NCBI RefSeq assembly: GCF_013432195.1
Contig: NZ_JACCDB010000001.1
Span: 209,678 to 273,677 of the forward strand
Reading direction: 5' to 3'
From: Tepidicella baoligensis
GTDB taxonomy: Bacteria; Pseudomonadota; Gammaproteobacteria; Burkholderiales; Burkholderiaceae_C
DNA: 64,000 nucleotides
Part shown: positions 18,927 through 28,710 of the stretch, piece by piece
Layout of the letters: every line of letters begins with the position of its first letter
Numbering within the stretch: position 1 is the first letter of the stretch
Notes under the pieces: model-generated
Databases searched by the model: none
Seen by the model: the letters and a program-made list of their open reading frames with translations, nothing else
Told to the model about the DNA's origin: nothing
Made by a program: the position numbers and the translations under genes

Positions 18927-19704
18927 GTCCTCCCCCGACCCGAAGCGCACCGTGCTCGTCACCGGTGCCGGCAAGCGCCTGGGGCGAGAGATCGCCCTGA
19001 ACCTGGCCCAGGCTGGCTGGCAGGTGGCCGTGCACTACCGACACTCGGTCCGCGAAGCCCAAGCAACGGTCCGGGACTGTCAGGCGCTGGGCGTGGACAG
19101 CGAGCCCTTTGCCGCCGACCTGGGAGACGAAGCCGCTTGCCGCGCCCTGGTGCCGGCCGTGGTGGCGCGGTTCGGGCGCCTGGATGCGGTGATCAACAGC
19201 GCATCCACCTTTGAGCACGACAGCGCGCAAACCTTCTCCTTCGCCGCGATGGATACCCATCTGCGTGCGAACACCGGTGCGGCCATCGTCCTGGCCCAGA
19301 GCCTGCACACCCACCTGCTGCAGCGCTGCCCGGGCAAGGCGGCCGTGGGCACCGTGGTGAACCTGCTGGACCAGAAACTCTGGAACATGAACCCGGACTT
19401 CTTCAGCTACACCCTCTCGAAGGCGGCACTGGAAGCCGCCACCACCATGCTGGCCATGGCACTGGCACCGGCGATGCGGGTGGTGGGCGTGGCCCCGGGC
19501 CTGACCCTGACCAGCCACATGCTCAGCGACGAGAAATTCCAACAACTGCATCGTCAATCGCCTTTGGGCCGCTCGTCCACCCCCCAGGATGTGGCGGCCA
19601 CCGTCCGCTTCGCGCTGGACAACCGCTCCCTCACCGGAACCACGCTGCTGGTCGACGGCGGCCAGCATCTTATGCGCTTCGAGCGTGATTTCTCGCTCAT
19701 GTAA
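18925..19704 (+). CDS. folM: SDR family oxidoreductase, probable dihydromonapterin/pteridine reductase
   Basis: A 259-residue short-chain dehydrogenase starting MSSPDPKRTVLVTGAGKRLG. The TGAGKRLG loop with Arg (TGxxxR) is typical of NADPH-dependent pteridine reductases (PTR1/FolM) rather than ordinary SDRs. Downstream are the catalytic FSYTLSKAAL (YxxxK) and VAPGLTLTS. The adjacent folB supports a role in tetrahydrofolate or tetrahydromonapterin formation. The ATG at 18925 overlaps the midA start codon on the other strand by two bases. Confidence in the specific substrate is moderate. Confidence 0.78.
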   Translation: MSSPDPKRTVLVTGAGKRLGREIALNLAQAGWQVAVHYRHSVREAQATVRDCQALGVDSEPFAADLGDEAACRALVPAVVARFGRLDAVINSASTFEHDSAQTFSFAAMDTHLRANTGAAIVLAQSLHTHLLQRCPGKAAVGTVVNLLDQKLWNMNPDFFSYTLSKAALEAATTMLAMALAPAMRVVGVAPGLTLTSHMLSDEKFQQLHRQSPLGRSSTPQDVAATVRFALDNRSLTGTTLLVDGGQHLMRFERDFSLM

Positions 19705-19731
19705 ACCTCCTCCGATCGCATACCGCCCAAC

Positions 19732-20142
19732 ATGAGCCCTCCCAAGTCTCACCCTTATGCCCTGCGCGGCCTGCACAGCGGTGCCGGCACGCAGATCCTC
19801 ACCCTCACCGGCCTGCGTTTCAATGCCAACCTCGGCATCCTGGACCACGAGAAAACCGGGCCACAACCGATCCAGGTCGATGCCGAACTCAACCAGGGCA
19901 CCCAGCCGCTGATCCCGCATGACGACGACATCAGCCACGTCCTCGACTACCGCAAGGTGCGTCAGATCATCATCGACGAATGCACCGCCGAACACGTGAA
20001 CCTGCTGGAGAGCCTGATCGGCAAGCTGGCCCATCGGCTCATGCAGCTGCCGGGGGTGATCGGCGTGCGCGTCAAGATCGCCAAGCTGGAAATCTTTGAC
20101 GACTGCGAAGTGGCCATCCGCATGGAAAGCGGGCAGTGGTGA
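19732..20142 (+). CDS. folB: Dihydroneopterin aldolase
   Basis: A 136-residue protein with a FolB core: ILTLTGLRFNANLGILDHEK, a partly conserved I/V-D-x-E stretch (IQVDAELNQG), the active-site DDISHVLDYRKV, and VNLLESLIGKLAHRLM with the catalytic Glu. It cleaves 7,8-dihydroneopterin to 6-hydroxymethyl-dihydropterin and glycolaldehyde in folate synthesis. The N-terminal 16 residues (MSPPKSHPYALRGLHS) extend beyond the usual start. It lies 27 bases behind the folM-like gene and 18 bases before ttcA, all on the same strand. Confidence 0.9.
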   Translation: MSPPKSHPYALRGLHSGAGTQILTLTGLRFNANLGILDHEKTGPQPIQVDAELNQGTQPLIPHDDDISHVLDYRKVRQIIIDECTAEHVNLLESLIGKLAHRLMQLPGVIGVRVKIAKLEIFDDCEVAIRMESGQW

Positions 20143-20160
20143 CCCCCGAAGGAATACAAC

Positions 20161-21129
20161 ATGACCACCGACACCCACGCACAAGCCCCCTCACAAGCCC
20201 CTGTCGCTGCCACCATCGAAGCCTCTGTGGACGCCAAAAAAGCACTGAAGATCGAGCGCGAAGACCACAAGCTCGAAAAGCGCCTCTGCCGTCAGGTGGG
20301 CGAAGCCATCGCCGACTACCGCATGATCAATGCCGGCGACCGGGTGATGGTCTGTCTGTCGGGCGGCAAGGACAGCTACACCCTGCTCGACATCCTGATG
20401 AAATTGCGCCAACGCGCCCCGATCGACTTCGAGCTGGTGGCCGTGAATCTGGACCAGAAGCAGCCGGGCTTTCCGGCCCACGTGCTCCCCGAGTACCTGA
20501 GCCAACTCGGCATTCCGTTCCACATCGAGACGCAGGACACCTACAGCGTCGTCAAGAAGGTGATTCCCGAAGGCAAGACCATGTGCAGCCTGTGCAGCCG
20601 GCTGCGCCGGGGGATTCTGTACAAGGTGGCGCGCGAACTGGGCTGCAACAAGATCGCGCTGGGCCACCACCGCGACGACATGCTGCAGACCCTGTTCCTC
20701 AACATGTTCTTCGGCGCCAAGCTCAAAGGCATGCCGGCCAAGCTGGTGAGCGACAACGGCGAGTTCATGGTGATCCGCCCGCTGGCCTATGTGGCCGAGA
20801 AGGACATCATCCGCTGGGCGCAGGTGCAGCAATACCCCATCATCCCCTGCACGCTGTGCGGCAGCCAGGACAACCTGCAGCGCGTGCAGGTGGGCAACAT
20901 GCTGCGCGAGTGGGACAAGAAATTCCCAGGCCGGCTCGACAACATGCTCAAGGCGCTGCAAAACGTGGTGCCCAGCCACTTGATGGATCGGCAACTGTTC
21001 CCGTTCGAGACCCTGCAAACCACCGGCGTGGCCGACGACAACGGGGACACCGCCTTTGACGAGGAACCCTTGCCCACGGCCCCGACTCTACCCGCTGAAC
21101 AGGTCATCGCCCTGACCCCGTCGCACTGA
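20161..21129 (+). CDS. ttcA: tRNA 2-thiocytidine(32) synthetase
   Basis: A 322-residue protein with the PP-loop ATP pyrophosphatase motif ([14 protein letters not shown]) near residue 65 and the CxxC pair [10 protein letters not shown] used to hold a 4Fe-4S cluster, followed by [13 protein letters not shown] and a later CTLCGSQ. TtcA thiolates cytidine 32 of certain tRNAs. The ribosome site AAGGA lies 8 bases upstream of the ATG. The C-terminal tail after PFETLQTTG is low-complexity and probably disordered. Confidence 0.95.
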   Translation: MTTDTHAQAPSQAPVAATIEASVDAKKALKIEREDHKLEKRLCRQVGEAIADYRMINAGDRVMVCLSGGKDSYTLLDILMKLRQRAPIDFELVAVNLDQKQPGFPAHVLPEYLSQLGIPFHIETQDTYSVVKKVIPEGKTMCSLCSRLRRGILYKVARELGCNKIALGHHRDDMLQTLFLNMFFGAKLKGMPAKLVSDNGEFMVIRPLAYVAEKDIIRWAQVQQYPIIPCTLCGSQDNLQRVQVGNMLREWDKKFPGRLDNMLKALQNVVPSHLMDRQLFPFETLQTTGVADDNGDTAFDEEPLPTAPTLPAEQVIALTPSH

Positions 21130-21136
21130 TTGCCGC

Positions 21137-21787
21137 ATGCCACACCTTCGCCGAACCGACCCGATACGACCGGCGCTGATCGCGCTGGGCATGGCCTTGG
21201 CTTTGGCGCTAGGCGGTTGTGCCAGCGTGATCCGGCTGGACAACGACGTGCAAAGCTATCCGCAATGGCAAGAGGGACAGAACCCCGCCCCCGGAGACGG
21301 TTTCCGCTTCGATCGCCTGCCCTCCCAGCAGGCGCACGACGAGGCGCAGCGCCAACTCGAATCCCTGGTGGCCGAACGGCTCATCGAGAAGGGGCTGGTA
21401 CACCAGCCTGAACCCGCCGAAACGGCTAAGTGGTCGGTTGAAGTGAGCGCCCGCTCTCAACGCTTTCTCTATGGTCCGGGGGGAAGTCCCTACAGTCCCT
21501 GGCCCGGCCCCGGCCTCGCAGGGCGGGACTACGTGGTCACGGGCAGTGGCCAGGTGGTGTGGATGCCCTGGGGTTGGTGGACGCCGCCGCCTCACTACCA
21601 GCGGGAGCTGTCGGTCATCGTGCGCGACCGGCGCACCGGCCGGGCGGTGTACGAGAGTCGGGCTGCCCACGATGGTCCCTGGGCCGACCATCCACGCCTC
21701 TGGGAGGCCCTGGCACAAGCCGCATTGGACGGGTTCCCGACCCCGCCCCCGGGCCCCCGGCGTGTCGTGATCGAAGTCCCGCGCTGA
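21137..21787 (+). CDS. DUF4136-type outer-membrane lipoprotein
   Basis: A 216-residue protein with a lipoprotein signal peptide (ALIALGMALALALGGCAS, lipobox LGGC) and a DUF4136-like body with FRFDRLPSQQ near the start. A Pro/Gly/Trp-rich stretch around residues 115-155 (SPYSPWPGPGLAG; MPWGWWTPPP) leads to ELSVIVRDRRTGRAVYESRA. These lipoproteins are common in proteobacteria and have no assigned function. The gene follows ttcA by 7 bases. Confidence is high that it is real, moderate for the family. Confidence 0.78.
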   Translation: MPHLRRTDPIRPALIALGMALALALGGCASVIRLDNDVQSYPQWQEGQNPAPGDGFRFDRLPSQQAHDEAQRQLESLVAERLIEKGLVHQPEPAETAKWSVEVSARSQRFLYGPGGSPYSPWPGPGLAGRDYVVTGSGQVVWMPWGWWTPPPHYQRELSVIVRDRRTGRAVYESRAAHDGPWADHPRLWEALAQAALDGFPTPPPGPRRVVIEVPR

Positions 21788-21796
21788 CCGCGGGTC

Positions 21797-22777
21797 TCAG
21801 GCCGTCACGGCTTCGTAGCGGGCCAGCACCTGGCGCAGCACATCGGCCAGTTCCTTGGCCGCGAACTTGGCCACGTAGGCATCGGCGCCAGCGCTGCGCA
21901 CATGGTTCTCGTTGGTGTCGCCGGTCAGTGAGGAGTGAATCACCACCGGCACGCCTCGCATGGTCACGTCGCGCTTGATGTTGCGCGTCAGCGTGAAGCC
22001 GTCCATTTCGGGCATTTCCAAGTCGGTCAGCACCACCGCCACCCGGTCGTGCAGGGGCTGCCCGGCTTTCTGACACTCTGCCGCGATCGCCTGCAGCCGG
22101 CTCCAGGCCTCCTGGCCGGTCTTGTACATTTCGAACGGCAGCCCCAAAGCCTTGAGCTCCTGTTCGATCATGCTGCGGGCCACGTAAGAATCGTCGGCCG
22201 CGACCACGACCGATCCCGGCCGAATCTTCACCGTCGGGCCCACCGCTTGAGCCTTCACCTCCACATCCTGGCTGGGCAAGATGCGCTGGAGAATGGACTC
22301 CACATCCAGGATCTGAGCGAGACGGGTGGTGTTCTGGTCCCCGTCGAGGCGGGCAATGCTGGTCACGTAGCCTCGGGCCATGGAATCGTCGGCCGACAGG
22401 ATTTGATTCCAGTCGAGCCGCACGATATCCTCCACAGACTCGGCCGCAAAAGCCTGGGTGGTCCGGGCGTACTCGGTCACCAACATGATGTTGAGCCCGG
22501 TCTTGGGTACACACCCCACCACGGCGGGCAGATCGATGACCGGAATCACCTGCCCCCGCAGGTTCACCACCCCCAACACGTGCGGGGGCGAACCGGCCAT
22601 GGCGGTGACCTCGGGCATGGCGACAATCTCGCGGATCTTGAACACATTGATACCAAACAGCTCCGATCGATCGCTGCCGGGCGCTTCACCCAGGCGAAAC
22701 AACAGCATCTCGAACTTGTTGGACCCTGTGAGGTTGGTGCGTTCGTCGATGTCTTTCTGGAGGGAGGATGCACTCAT
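21797..22777 (-). CDS. cheV: Chemotaxis coupling protein CheV (CheW-REC)
   Basis: A 326-residue protein from an ATG at 22777 with AGGAG 7 bases upstream. Residues 1-165 form a CheW-like coupling domain (FGINVFKIREIVAMPEVTAM, HVLGVVNLRGQVIPVIDL). Residues about 185-320 form a response-regulator receiver domain with phosphoacceptor Asp in VVLTDLEMPEMDGF and the conserved Lys in YVAKF. CheV links chemoreceptors to the kinase CheA and adapts through phosphorylation. No other chemotaxis gene is in the window, so it is an orphan copy. Confidence 0.93.
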   Translation of the reverse strand: MSASSLQKDIDERTNLTGSNKFEMLLFRLGEAPGSDRSELFGINVFKIREIVAMPEVTAMAGSPPHVLGVVNLRGQVIPVIDLPAVVGCVPKTGLNIMLVTEYARTTQAFAAESVEDIVRLDWNQILSADDSMARGYVTSIARLDGDQNTTRLAQILDVESILQRILPSQDVEVKAQAVGPTVKIRPGSVVVAADDSYVARSMIEQELKALGLPFEMYKTGQEAWSRLQAIAAECQKAGQPLHDRVAVVLTDLEMPEMDGFTLTRNIKRDVTMRGVPVVIHSSLTGDTNENHVRSAGADAYVAKFAAKELADVLRQVLARYEAVTA

Positions 22778-22869
22778 GTTGACTCCTGTCCGGCCGCGGC
22801 GATGTGCCGGCCTCGTTACCATTCTAGGATGAGAACACCCGATTCCGATTCCCCCATGGAGGACTAGGC

Positions 22870-23517
22870 GTGCACTGCACTCGCATTGTGGCGATCCGGC
22901 ATGGCGAAACCGCCTGGAACCGCGACACCCGCATTCAGGGACACATGGACATCCCGCTCAACGAGACCGGCCACTGGCAGGCGCGCCGCACCGCCGAAGC
23001 GCTGCGCGCAGAGGACGTGGCCGCCATCTACGCCAGCGATCTCAGCCGTGCGCACCAGACGGCCAGCGCCATCGCCGAAGCGCTCGGCCAGCCCGTACGG
23101 CACCACACGGGTTTGCGCGAACGTGGCTTCGGGGTATTCGAGGGCAAGACTTGGGCGGAAATCGAGGTTGAGCATCCGCACGTTGCGCAGGCTTGGCGGC
23201 AGCGCATCCCGGCATTCGCCCCGCAAGGTGGCGAATCGCTGCTGATGCTGCGCGATCGGGTGGAACAGACCATCCATGAGCTGGCGCGCCGGCATCTGGG
23301 TGAACAGATCGTGGTGGTGGCGCACGGCGGGGTACTGGACATGCTGTACCGCGCCGCCACCCGCATGGACTTGCAGGCCCCCCGGACCTGGACGCTGGCC
23401 AATGCGAGCATCAACCGGGTGCTGTGGTCCAGCGAAGGGTTGAGCCTGGTCGGCTGGGGGGATACCGCCCATTTGCAAACCGAACCAGGCGCCGTGCTGG
23501 ACGAACGCCTGGCATGA
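22870..23517 (+). CDS. Histidine phosphatase family protein (phosphoglycerate mutase-like)
   Basis: A 215-residue protein from a GTG at 22870. The catalytic motif is AIRHGETAWNRDTRIQGH near the N-terminus, with IYASDLSRAHQTA, LRERGFGVFEGKTW and the second histidine in VVVAHGGVLDML. Cofactor-independent members act on a range of phosphate esters (GpmB, CobC, sugar-phosphate phosphatases), and the substrate is not clear here. The gene is divergent from cheV and convergent with ruvB. A GCAGCG/CGCTGC hairpin lies after the stop (about 23532-23549). Confidence 0.88.
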   Translation: MHCTRIVAIRHGETAWNRDTRIQGHMDIPLNETGHWQARRTAEALRAEDVAAIYASDLSRAHQTASAIAEALGQPVRHHTGLRERGFGVFEGKTWAEIEVEHPHVAQAWRQRIPAFAPQGGESLLMLRDRVEQTIHELARRHLGEQIVVVAHGGVLDMLYRAATRMDLQAPRTWTLANASINRVLWSSEGLSLVGWGDTAHLQTEPGAVLDERLA

Positions 23518-23579
23518 CCTTCTTTCTGACAGGCAGCGGCTCCGCGCTGCGGCTGAAAGCACCGGCTGGGTCGAACCGA

Positions 23580-24635
23580 TCACAAGCCGAACAGCCCGCC
23601 TTCCGACACGGGCGGCTGCAGCCCCAGGTGGCGGAACGCCGCCAGCGTGGCCACCCGACCGCGCGGGGTGCGCTGCAGGTAGCCCTGCTGGATCAGGTAA
23701 GGCTCGATCACGTCCTCGATGGTGTCGCGCTCCTCGCCAATGCTGGCCGCGATGTTGTCCAGCCCCACCGGACCGCCGTCGAATTTGTGGATCACCGCTT
23801 CCAGCAGCTTGCGGTCCATCAGGTCGAAGCCCTGTGGATCGACATCCAGCATCGCCAGGGCCTTGTTCGCCATCTCCAGCGTGATGGTTCCGGTGCCCTT
23901 GACCTCGGCGTAGTCGCGCACCCGGCGCAGCAGCCGATTGGCGATGCGGGGGGTCCCGCGCGAGCGGCGCGCGATCTCGAACGCCCCTTCCGGCTCGATC
24001 GGAGCCGCGAGCAGGCCGGCACTGCGCCGCACGATGCTGGCGAGTTCGTCTGGCGTATAGAACTCCAGCCGCCCCACGATGCCGAACCGGTCGCGCAACG
24101 GGTTGGTGAGCATGCCGGCGCGGGTGGTGGCGCCCACCAGCGTGAAGGGCTGCAGGTCCAGCTTGATGCTGCGCGCTGCAGGCCCTTCGCCGATCATGAT
24201 GTCGATCTGGTAGTCCTCCAGTGCGGGGTAAAGGATTTCCTCCACCACCGGGCTGAGCCGGTGGATTTCGTCGATGAACAGCACATCGTTGGGCTCCAGG
24301 TTGGTCAGCAAGGCCGCCAGGTCTTTGGGCTTTTCCAGCACCGGTCCGCTGGTTTGGCGCAAATTGACACCCAGTTCGTGTGCGATGATGTGCGATAACG
24401 TGGTTTTCCCCAAACCGGGCGGACCAAACAACAGCACGTGGTCCAGCGCTTCCTGGCGCTTCTTGGCCGCCCCAATGAAAATTTCCAGTTGCTCACGCAC
24501 CTTGGCCTGGCCCACGTATTCGGTCAGGCCTTTGGGACGGAGTGCACGCTCCAGCGCCTCTTCGCGGCTGCTTTCAGGCACGGCAGACACCATGCGCTTG
24601 GGTGCGGGGGCAAAGTCGTCGGTTTCTATGGCCAT
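23580..24635 (-). CDS. ruvB: Holliday junction branch migration helicase RuvB
   Basis: A 351-residue AAA+ protein with the RuvB signature throughout: [12 protein letters not shown], Walker [15 protein letters not shown], Walker [17 protein letters not shown], sensor 1 [11 protein letters not shown], arginine finger region [12 protein letters not shown], and the C-terminal winged helix ([12 protein letters not shown]). It drives branch migration together with RuvA. It lies 22 bases behind ruvA on the same strand; ruvC is not adjacent. Confidence 0.98.
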   Translation of the reverse strand: MAIETDDFAPAPKRMVSAVPESSREEALERALRPKGLTEYVGQAKVREQLEIFIGAAKKRQEALDHVLLFGPPGLGKTTLSHIIAHELGVNLRQTSGPVLEKPKDLAALLTNLEPNDVLFIDEIHRLSPVVEEILYPALEDYQIDIMIGEGPAARSIKLDLQPFTLVGATTRAGMLTNPLRDRFGIVGRLEFYTPDELASIVRRSAGLLAAPIEPEGAFEIARRSRGTPRIANRLLRRVRDYAEVKGTGTITLEMANKALAMLDVDPQGFDLMDRKLLEAVIHKFDGGPVGLDNIAASIGEERDTIEDVIEPYLIQQGYLQRTPRGRVATLAAFRHLGLQPPVSEGGLFGL

Positions 24636-24657
24636 GGATGCCCTCTACAGTCGCGCC

Positions 24658-25233
24658 TTACTTCGCCAGCGCCTTCAGCGCCAGCTTGATGCCATCGCTC
24701 ACCCCCACGTCGGCCGGCAGGGCTTTGAGCGCCGCAGCGGCTTCCTTGTCGTTGTAACCCAGTGCCAGCAGCGCCTGCTGGATGTCGTGGAGGGCGTCGT
24801 TGGGGGCCGCACCGCTCACCGGCCCCAGGTCGGCGCCGATCTTGCCTTTGAGCTCCAGCAACAGGCGTTCGGCCGTCTTTTTGCCGATGCCCGGCACCTT
24901 CACCAGCCGCCCCACCTCCTGGGCCGTCACCGCCTGCGCCAGGTCCTGCACGCTCATGCCCGACAAGATGCCCAGCGCCGTGCGCGGCCCCACGCCGGTG
25001 ATTTTGATCAATTGCCGAAAAGCCTCACGCTCCGCAGCCGTTCCAAAGCCGTAGAGGATCTGCGCATCCTCGCGCACCACGAAATGCGTCAACAGCGCCA
25101 CCTTCTCGCCGCTGGCCGGCAAGTGGTAGAACGTGCTCATGGGCACATCCAGCTCGTAGCCCACGCCGTGACAGTCGATCAGGATGTGCGGGGGATTTTT
25201 TTCCAGCAGCGTGCCGGTCAACTTGCCTATCAT
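24658..25233 (-). CDS. ruvA: Holliday junction DNA-binding protein RuvA
   Basis: A 191-residue protein from an ATG at 25233 with AGGA 10 bases upstream. It starts [20 protein letters not shown] and has the domain I beta-barrel, two helix-hairpin-helix motifs ([32 protein letters not shown]) and a C-terminal RuvB-binding domain ([18 protein letters not shown]). It tetramerises on four-way junctions. The start lies only 30 bases from the divergent phoH start, so the two promoters must overlap the coding regions. Confidence 0.97.
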   Translation of the reverse strand: MIGKLTGTLLEKNPPHILIDCHGVGYELDVPMSTFYHLPASGEKVALLTHFVVREDAQILYGFGTAAEREAFRQLIKITGVGPRTALGILSGMSVQDLAQAVTAQEVGRLVKVPGIGKKTAERLLLELKGKIGADLGPVSGAAPNDALHDIQQALLALGYNDKEAAAALKALPADVGVSDGIKLALKALAK

Positions 25234-25263
25234 TGGAGCATTCCTTTTTCTTGGATTATCGGT

Positions 25264-26217
25264 TTGATTCTTCGCCACACCTTTTCCCCACCCGACAATG
25301 TGCGCATGTCGCACCTGTGCGGCCCCATGGACGCGCACATCCGCACGATCGAAGCCGCGCTTCAGGTCAAGGTCGCGCACCGCTTCGAGCAGTTCCGCGT
25401 CGAAGGCCCCAAGGCCAAAGCCCAGCAAGCCCTGGAGGTCCTCCAGGCGCTGTACGAAATGGCGCGCGCACCCATTCCCGCCGAGCAGGTGCAGCTCATG
25501 CTCAGCGGTGACACCACGCTGCCCGACGGCGATGTGGACGCCGTGGTGGTACAGACACGCCGCGGCGAGGTGCAGGGTCGCACCGCCAATCAAAAACGCT
25601 ACCTGGCCAACATGGCCACGCACGACATCACCTTCGGTATCGGCCCAGCGGGCACGGGCAAAACGTATCTGGCGGTGGCCTGCGCGGTGGATGCCCTGGA
25701 GCGCAGCGCTGTGCAGCGTATCGTGCTGACGCGCCCGGCGGTGGAAGCCGGCGAGCGTCTGGGCTTTTTGCCCGGCGACCTCACACAAAAGGTGGACCCC
25801 TATCTGCGTCCGCTGTACGACGCGCTGTACGACCTGATGGGCTTCGACAAGGTGCAAAAAGCCTTCGAGCGCCAGCAGATCGAGATCGCCCCGCTGGCCT
25901 TCATGCGTGGCCGCACGCTCAACCACGCCTTCGTCATCCTCGACGAAGCACAGAACACCACGCCCGAGCAGATGAAGATGTTCCTCACCCGCATCGGCTT
26001 CGGCAGTAAGGCCGTGGTCACGGGTGACGTGAGCCAGATCGACCTGCCGCGCACCCAGTTGAGCGGGCTGATCGACGCCGAGCGCGTGCTCAAGCGCGTC
26101 AAGGGCATCGCCTTCAACCGCCTGACCAGCGCCGACGTGGTGCGCCACCCGCTGGTGGCCCGGATCGTGGACGCCTACGAAGCGCGCAGCGTCCCCGCCG
26201 GCCATGGCACGGCCTGA
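25264..26217 (+). CDS. PhoH family ATPase (PhoH-like/YbeZ)
   Basis: About 317 residues from a TTG at 25264 ([20 protein letters not shown]). This start is preferred because beta-proteobacterial relatives begin with a similar xLRHTF..N.R..HLCG segment; the first ATG, at 25306, would remove it. Walker A is [15 protein letters not shown] and Walker [21 protein letters not shown], with [13 protein letters not shown]. YbeZ works with the endonuclease YbeY in rRNA maturation and ribosome quality control; the ybeY gene follows after one inserted gene. Confidence 0.93.
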   Translation: MILRHTFSPPDNVRMSHLCGPMDAHIRTIEAALQVKVAHRFEQFRVEGPKAKAQQALEVLQALYEMARAPIPAEQVQLMLSGDTTLPDGDVDAVVVQTRRGEVQGRTANQKRYLANMATHDITFGIGPAGTGKTYLAVACAVDALERSAVQRIVLTRPAVEAGERLGFLPGDLTQKVDPYLRPLYDALYDLMGFDKVQKAFERQQIEIAPLAFMRGRTLNHAFVILDEAQNTTPEQMKMFLTRIGFGSKAVVTGDVSQIDLPRTQLSGLIDAERVLKRVKGIAFNRLTSADVVRHPLVARIVDAYEARSVPAGHGTA

Positions 26218-26238
26218 CCCCCCAATCACGACGCCCCG

Positions 26239-27114
26239 ATGCGCTCCATCGCTTTCGTCTCCGATATCCACGGCAATCTACCCGCCCTGCAGGCCGTGGC
26301 GCAGGACATCGTCCGCCAGGGCGTACGGGTGGTGGTCAACCTGGGCGATGCCTTGAGCGGTCCGCTGCTCGCCCGCGACACCGCCCACTGGCTGATGCGT
26401 CACGGCAGCACCTCGGCAGATGCAACGCCCTGGCTGCACATCGCTGGCAACCACGAACGGCAATTGCTGGCCGCCGTCGAGCAACTCACGCAACCCCTCC
26501 AGGCTCAAGACCCCACTGACAGCGACCACCTGGCGGCGCTCGACATGGACGATGCCGCGCTGAACTGGGTGCGCACACTGCCCCAGCCGACCCGACCGGA
26601 CTTGCTCGAAGGCCGCTGGCGAGCCGATCTGCTGGGACCGGAAGTGGCCCTCTGCCACGGCAGCCCCCGCCACGACACGGAATACCTGCTCGACACCCCC
26701 GAGGGCGAACACCTGCGGCTTGCCTCGATTGAAGAGCTCGAAGAGCGGCTGGCCCAGCGCATCCCCACCCACATCACCCTGCTGGCATGCGGCCATTCCC
26801 ACCTGCCCCATACGCTGAGCCTGCCCCGCCGCGGTGCCCCGGCGCTGCGACTGCTCAACCCCGGCAGCGTGGGCCTGCCCGCCTACGACGACGACACCCC
26901 CTATCCCGCCTCCCGCTACCACCGGGTGGAAAACGGCAGCCCCGACGCCCGCTACGCCATCGCCAGCCAGACCACACCGGGCAGCCCCTGGACAGTGGCG
27001 TTGCGCACCGTACCCTACGACCCCGAACCCATGGCCCGACTCGCAGAACGGCATGGGCGCCCCGACTGGGCATACGCCCTACGCACCGGTCGCATGCCGC
27101 GTCATCCATCATGA
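26239..27114 (+). CDS. Metallophosphoesterase (calcineurin-like)
   Basis: A 291-residue protein with the complete dimetal signature: [15 protein letters not shown] (D-x-H), [10 protein letters not shown] (GD), [10 protein letters not shown] (GNHE), LCHGSP and [10 protein letters not shown], then [10 protein letters not shown]. This resembles YfcE/DUF1469-type phosphodiesterases, but the substrate is unknown. It sits between phoH and ybeY, which are usually adjacent, and its stop overlaps the ybeY ATG (ATGA). Translation of the three genes is therefore likely coupled, which hints at a role in RNA metabolism; this is only inference. Confidence 0.88.
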   Translation: MRSIAFVSDIHGNLPALQAVAQDIVRQGVRVVVNLGDALSGPLLARDTAHWLMRHGSTSADATPWLHIAGNHERQLLAAVEQLTQPLQAQDPTDSDHLAALDMDDAALNWVRTLPQPTRPDLLEGRWRADLLGPEVALCHGSPRHDTEYLLDTPEGEHLRLASIEELEERLAQRIPTHITLLACGHSHLPHTLSLPRRGAPALRLLNPGSVGLPAYDDDTPYPASRYHRVENGSPDARYAIASQTTPGSPWTVALRTVPYDPEPMARLAERHGRPDWAYALRTGRMPRHPS

Positions 27115-27572
27115 GCCTGCCCCGACTCACCCTGTCGCTGCAGTTTTCCCGACTGCCGGACCCAGCCCCACACCGTGCCGCCTTGCCCCGCCACCAAGTG
27201 GCCCGCTGGTTGCGCCACGCGCTCGACGCGGACGGCGAATTCACCGTGCGCATCGTCGGCGAAGAAGAAGGCCGCTGCCTAAACCGCGACTACCGCCAGA
27301 AAGACTACGCCACCAACGTGTTGACCTTCGACTACGCCCACGAGCCCGTGGTGATGGCCGACCTGGTGCTGTGCGCCCCGGTGGTGGCCCGTGAAGCCGC
27401 CGAACAAGGCAAAACCCTGCAGCAGCACTATGCCCACCTGCTGGTGCACGGCGCGCTGCACGCCCAGGGCTGGGACCACGAAACCAGCGAAGCCGAGGCC
27501 GAGGCCATGGAGGCCCGTGAAATCGATATTCTGGCCCGACTGGGCTGGCCCAACCCCTACGAGCGCTGCTGA
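27111..27572 (+). CDS. ybeY: Endoribonuclease YbeY (rRNA maturation factor)
   Basis: A 153-residue protein starting [14 protein letters not shown]. The zinc-binding motif [15 protein letters not shown] (H-x3-H-x5-H) and [16 protein letters not shown] are diagnostic. YbeY is a single-strand endoribonuclease needed for 16S rRNA 3' end processing and 70S quality control. The ATG overlaps the metallophosphoesterase stop. Its last 16 bases overlap the end of the convergent Fe-S protein gene. Confidence 0.95.
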   Translation: MSLPRLTLSLQFSRLPDPAPHRAALPRHQVARWLRHALDADGEFTVRIVGEEEGRCLNRDYRQKDYATNVLTFDYAHEPVVMADLVLCAPVVAREAAEQGKTLQQHYAHLLVHGALHAQGWDHETSEAEAEAMEAREIDILARLGWPNPYERC

Positions 27573-28267
27573 TCACGCCAGCGCCGGATCGCCGGCAGCG
27601 ATTGCAGGTAGTGGTAGGCCGTTTGTGCGTCGGTGTAGCGGTGCGCCGCTCCCACCGGACAGGCGTTGCGCGCCAGGCAGCGGTCCTGACAGGCAGAGCC
27701 CGGTTGCAAGCGATGGTCGATACAGGCGCCGAGCCGCAATCCCCCATCCGGGTCCAGCGCTGCGGCTGGACACGCCGTCACGCAAGGTGGATCGATGCAC
27801 GACAGGCAAGGCGACGCCAGAGAGCGCCGAGGCGTCACCGGCAGCGCCGTGTCGGCCAACACCACCGCCCGATAGGCGAACCAGCTGCCCCATTCGGCAT
27901 CCACGCCCACCCGGAAGGGCGACGCGTGATGCCAACCCGCGAGTTCGCCCAGGCGCTGCAGTCCCACGGGCCGCGACCCCGGAAACACCAGCTCCCAGAC
28001 GTGGCCTGCCAGCGGGCCGTTCATCCAGTCGCGCACGCATTCGGTCACGAAGGCATCGACCGGGTCGCTGCCGTGCCAGCCACGCCGCTGCAATGCCGTC
28101 CAGAAGGCACGCCCCTGGTGCCCGATCAGAATCAGTTGCCTGTAGGGCGTGGGCGCGTCAGCGGTCAGGCCCAGCGAGGCACGGATGTCCGTCGGCAGGG
28201 TAGCCAGATCCATGACCGCATGCAGGTTTAGGCCCTGCTCGGTCAAAGGAGCCAACGGGTCGCTCAT
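27557..28267 (-). CDS. Ferredoxin-like protein with two Cys clusters, function unknown
   Basis: A 236-residue protein starting [14 protein letters not shown]. The N-terminal 150 residues ([47 protein letters not shown]) loosely recall the corrinoid/epoxyqueuosine-reductase half of QueG-type proteins. The C-terminus has [14 protein letters not shown] and a second group ([16 protein letters not shown]) that could hold two 4Fe-4S clusters. It is too short to be QueG. It is last in a tyrS-CDF-dtd operon and its ATG overlaps the dtd stop. Confidence 0.7.
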   Translation of the reverse strand: MSDPLAPLTEQGLNLHAVMDLATLPTDIRASLGLTADAPTPYRQLILIGHQGRAFWTALQRRGWHGSDPVDAFVTECVRDWMNGPLAGHVWELVFPGSRPVGLQRLGELAGWHHASPFRVGVDAEWGSWFAYRAVVLADTALPVTPRRSLASPCLSCIDPPCVTACPAAALDPDGGLRLGACIDHRLQPGSACQDRCLARNACPVGAAHRYTDAQTAYHYLQSLPAIRRWRDQQRS

Positions 28268-28710
28268 GCCGCAGACATCGCCATCGGGATCGTGACCGGG
28301 CCGTCGTTGACCAGATGCACCTGCATGTCGGCGGCAAACTGGCCCGCCTGCACCACGGGATGCGCCGCGCGGGCCTGCGCCACAAAGTAGTCGTACAAGC
28401 GCCGGCCTTCCTCGGACGCCGCCGCGCCGCTGAAGCTGGGCCGGTTTCCCCCTGACACATCGGCCGCCAGGGTGAACTGGCTGACCACCAGCAAGCCGCC
28501 ACCCACATCCTGCACGCTGCGGTTCATCTTGCCCGCATCGTCGGCGAAGATGCGCAGCTTCAGCACCTTCGCCAGCAAGCGGTCGGCTACGGCGTCGGTG
28601 TCGCCCTGCTCGGCGCACAGCAGCACCAGCAGGCCCTGACCGATCTGGCCGATCACGGCACCCTCCACCTCGACCCGGGCCTCGCGCACCCGCTGCAGCA
28701 CGGCTTTCAT
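28264..28710 (-). CDS. dtd: D-aminoacyl-tRNA deacylase
   Basis: A 148-residue protein with the DTD signature: [36 protein letters not shown], the active-site [13 protein letters not shown] (SQxT) and NDGPVTIPM (the NxGPVT motif, with Asp in place of Asn/Thr variants). It hydrolyses D-aminoacyl-tRNAs such as D-Tyr-tRNA(Tyr). This makes its place in the same operon as tyrS meaningful: TyrRS mischarges D-tyrosine and Dtd corrects it. Start and stop overlap both neighbours by 4 bases. Confidence 0.96.
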   Translation of the reverse strand: MKAVLQRVREARVEVEGAVIGQIGQGLLVLLCAEQGDTDAVADRLLAKVLKLRIFADDAGKMNRSVQDVGGGLLVVSQFTLAADVSGGNRPSFSGAAASEEGRRLYDYFVAQARAAHPVVQAGQFAADMQVHLVNDGPVTIPMAMSAA

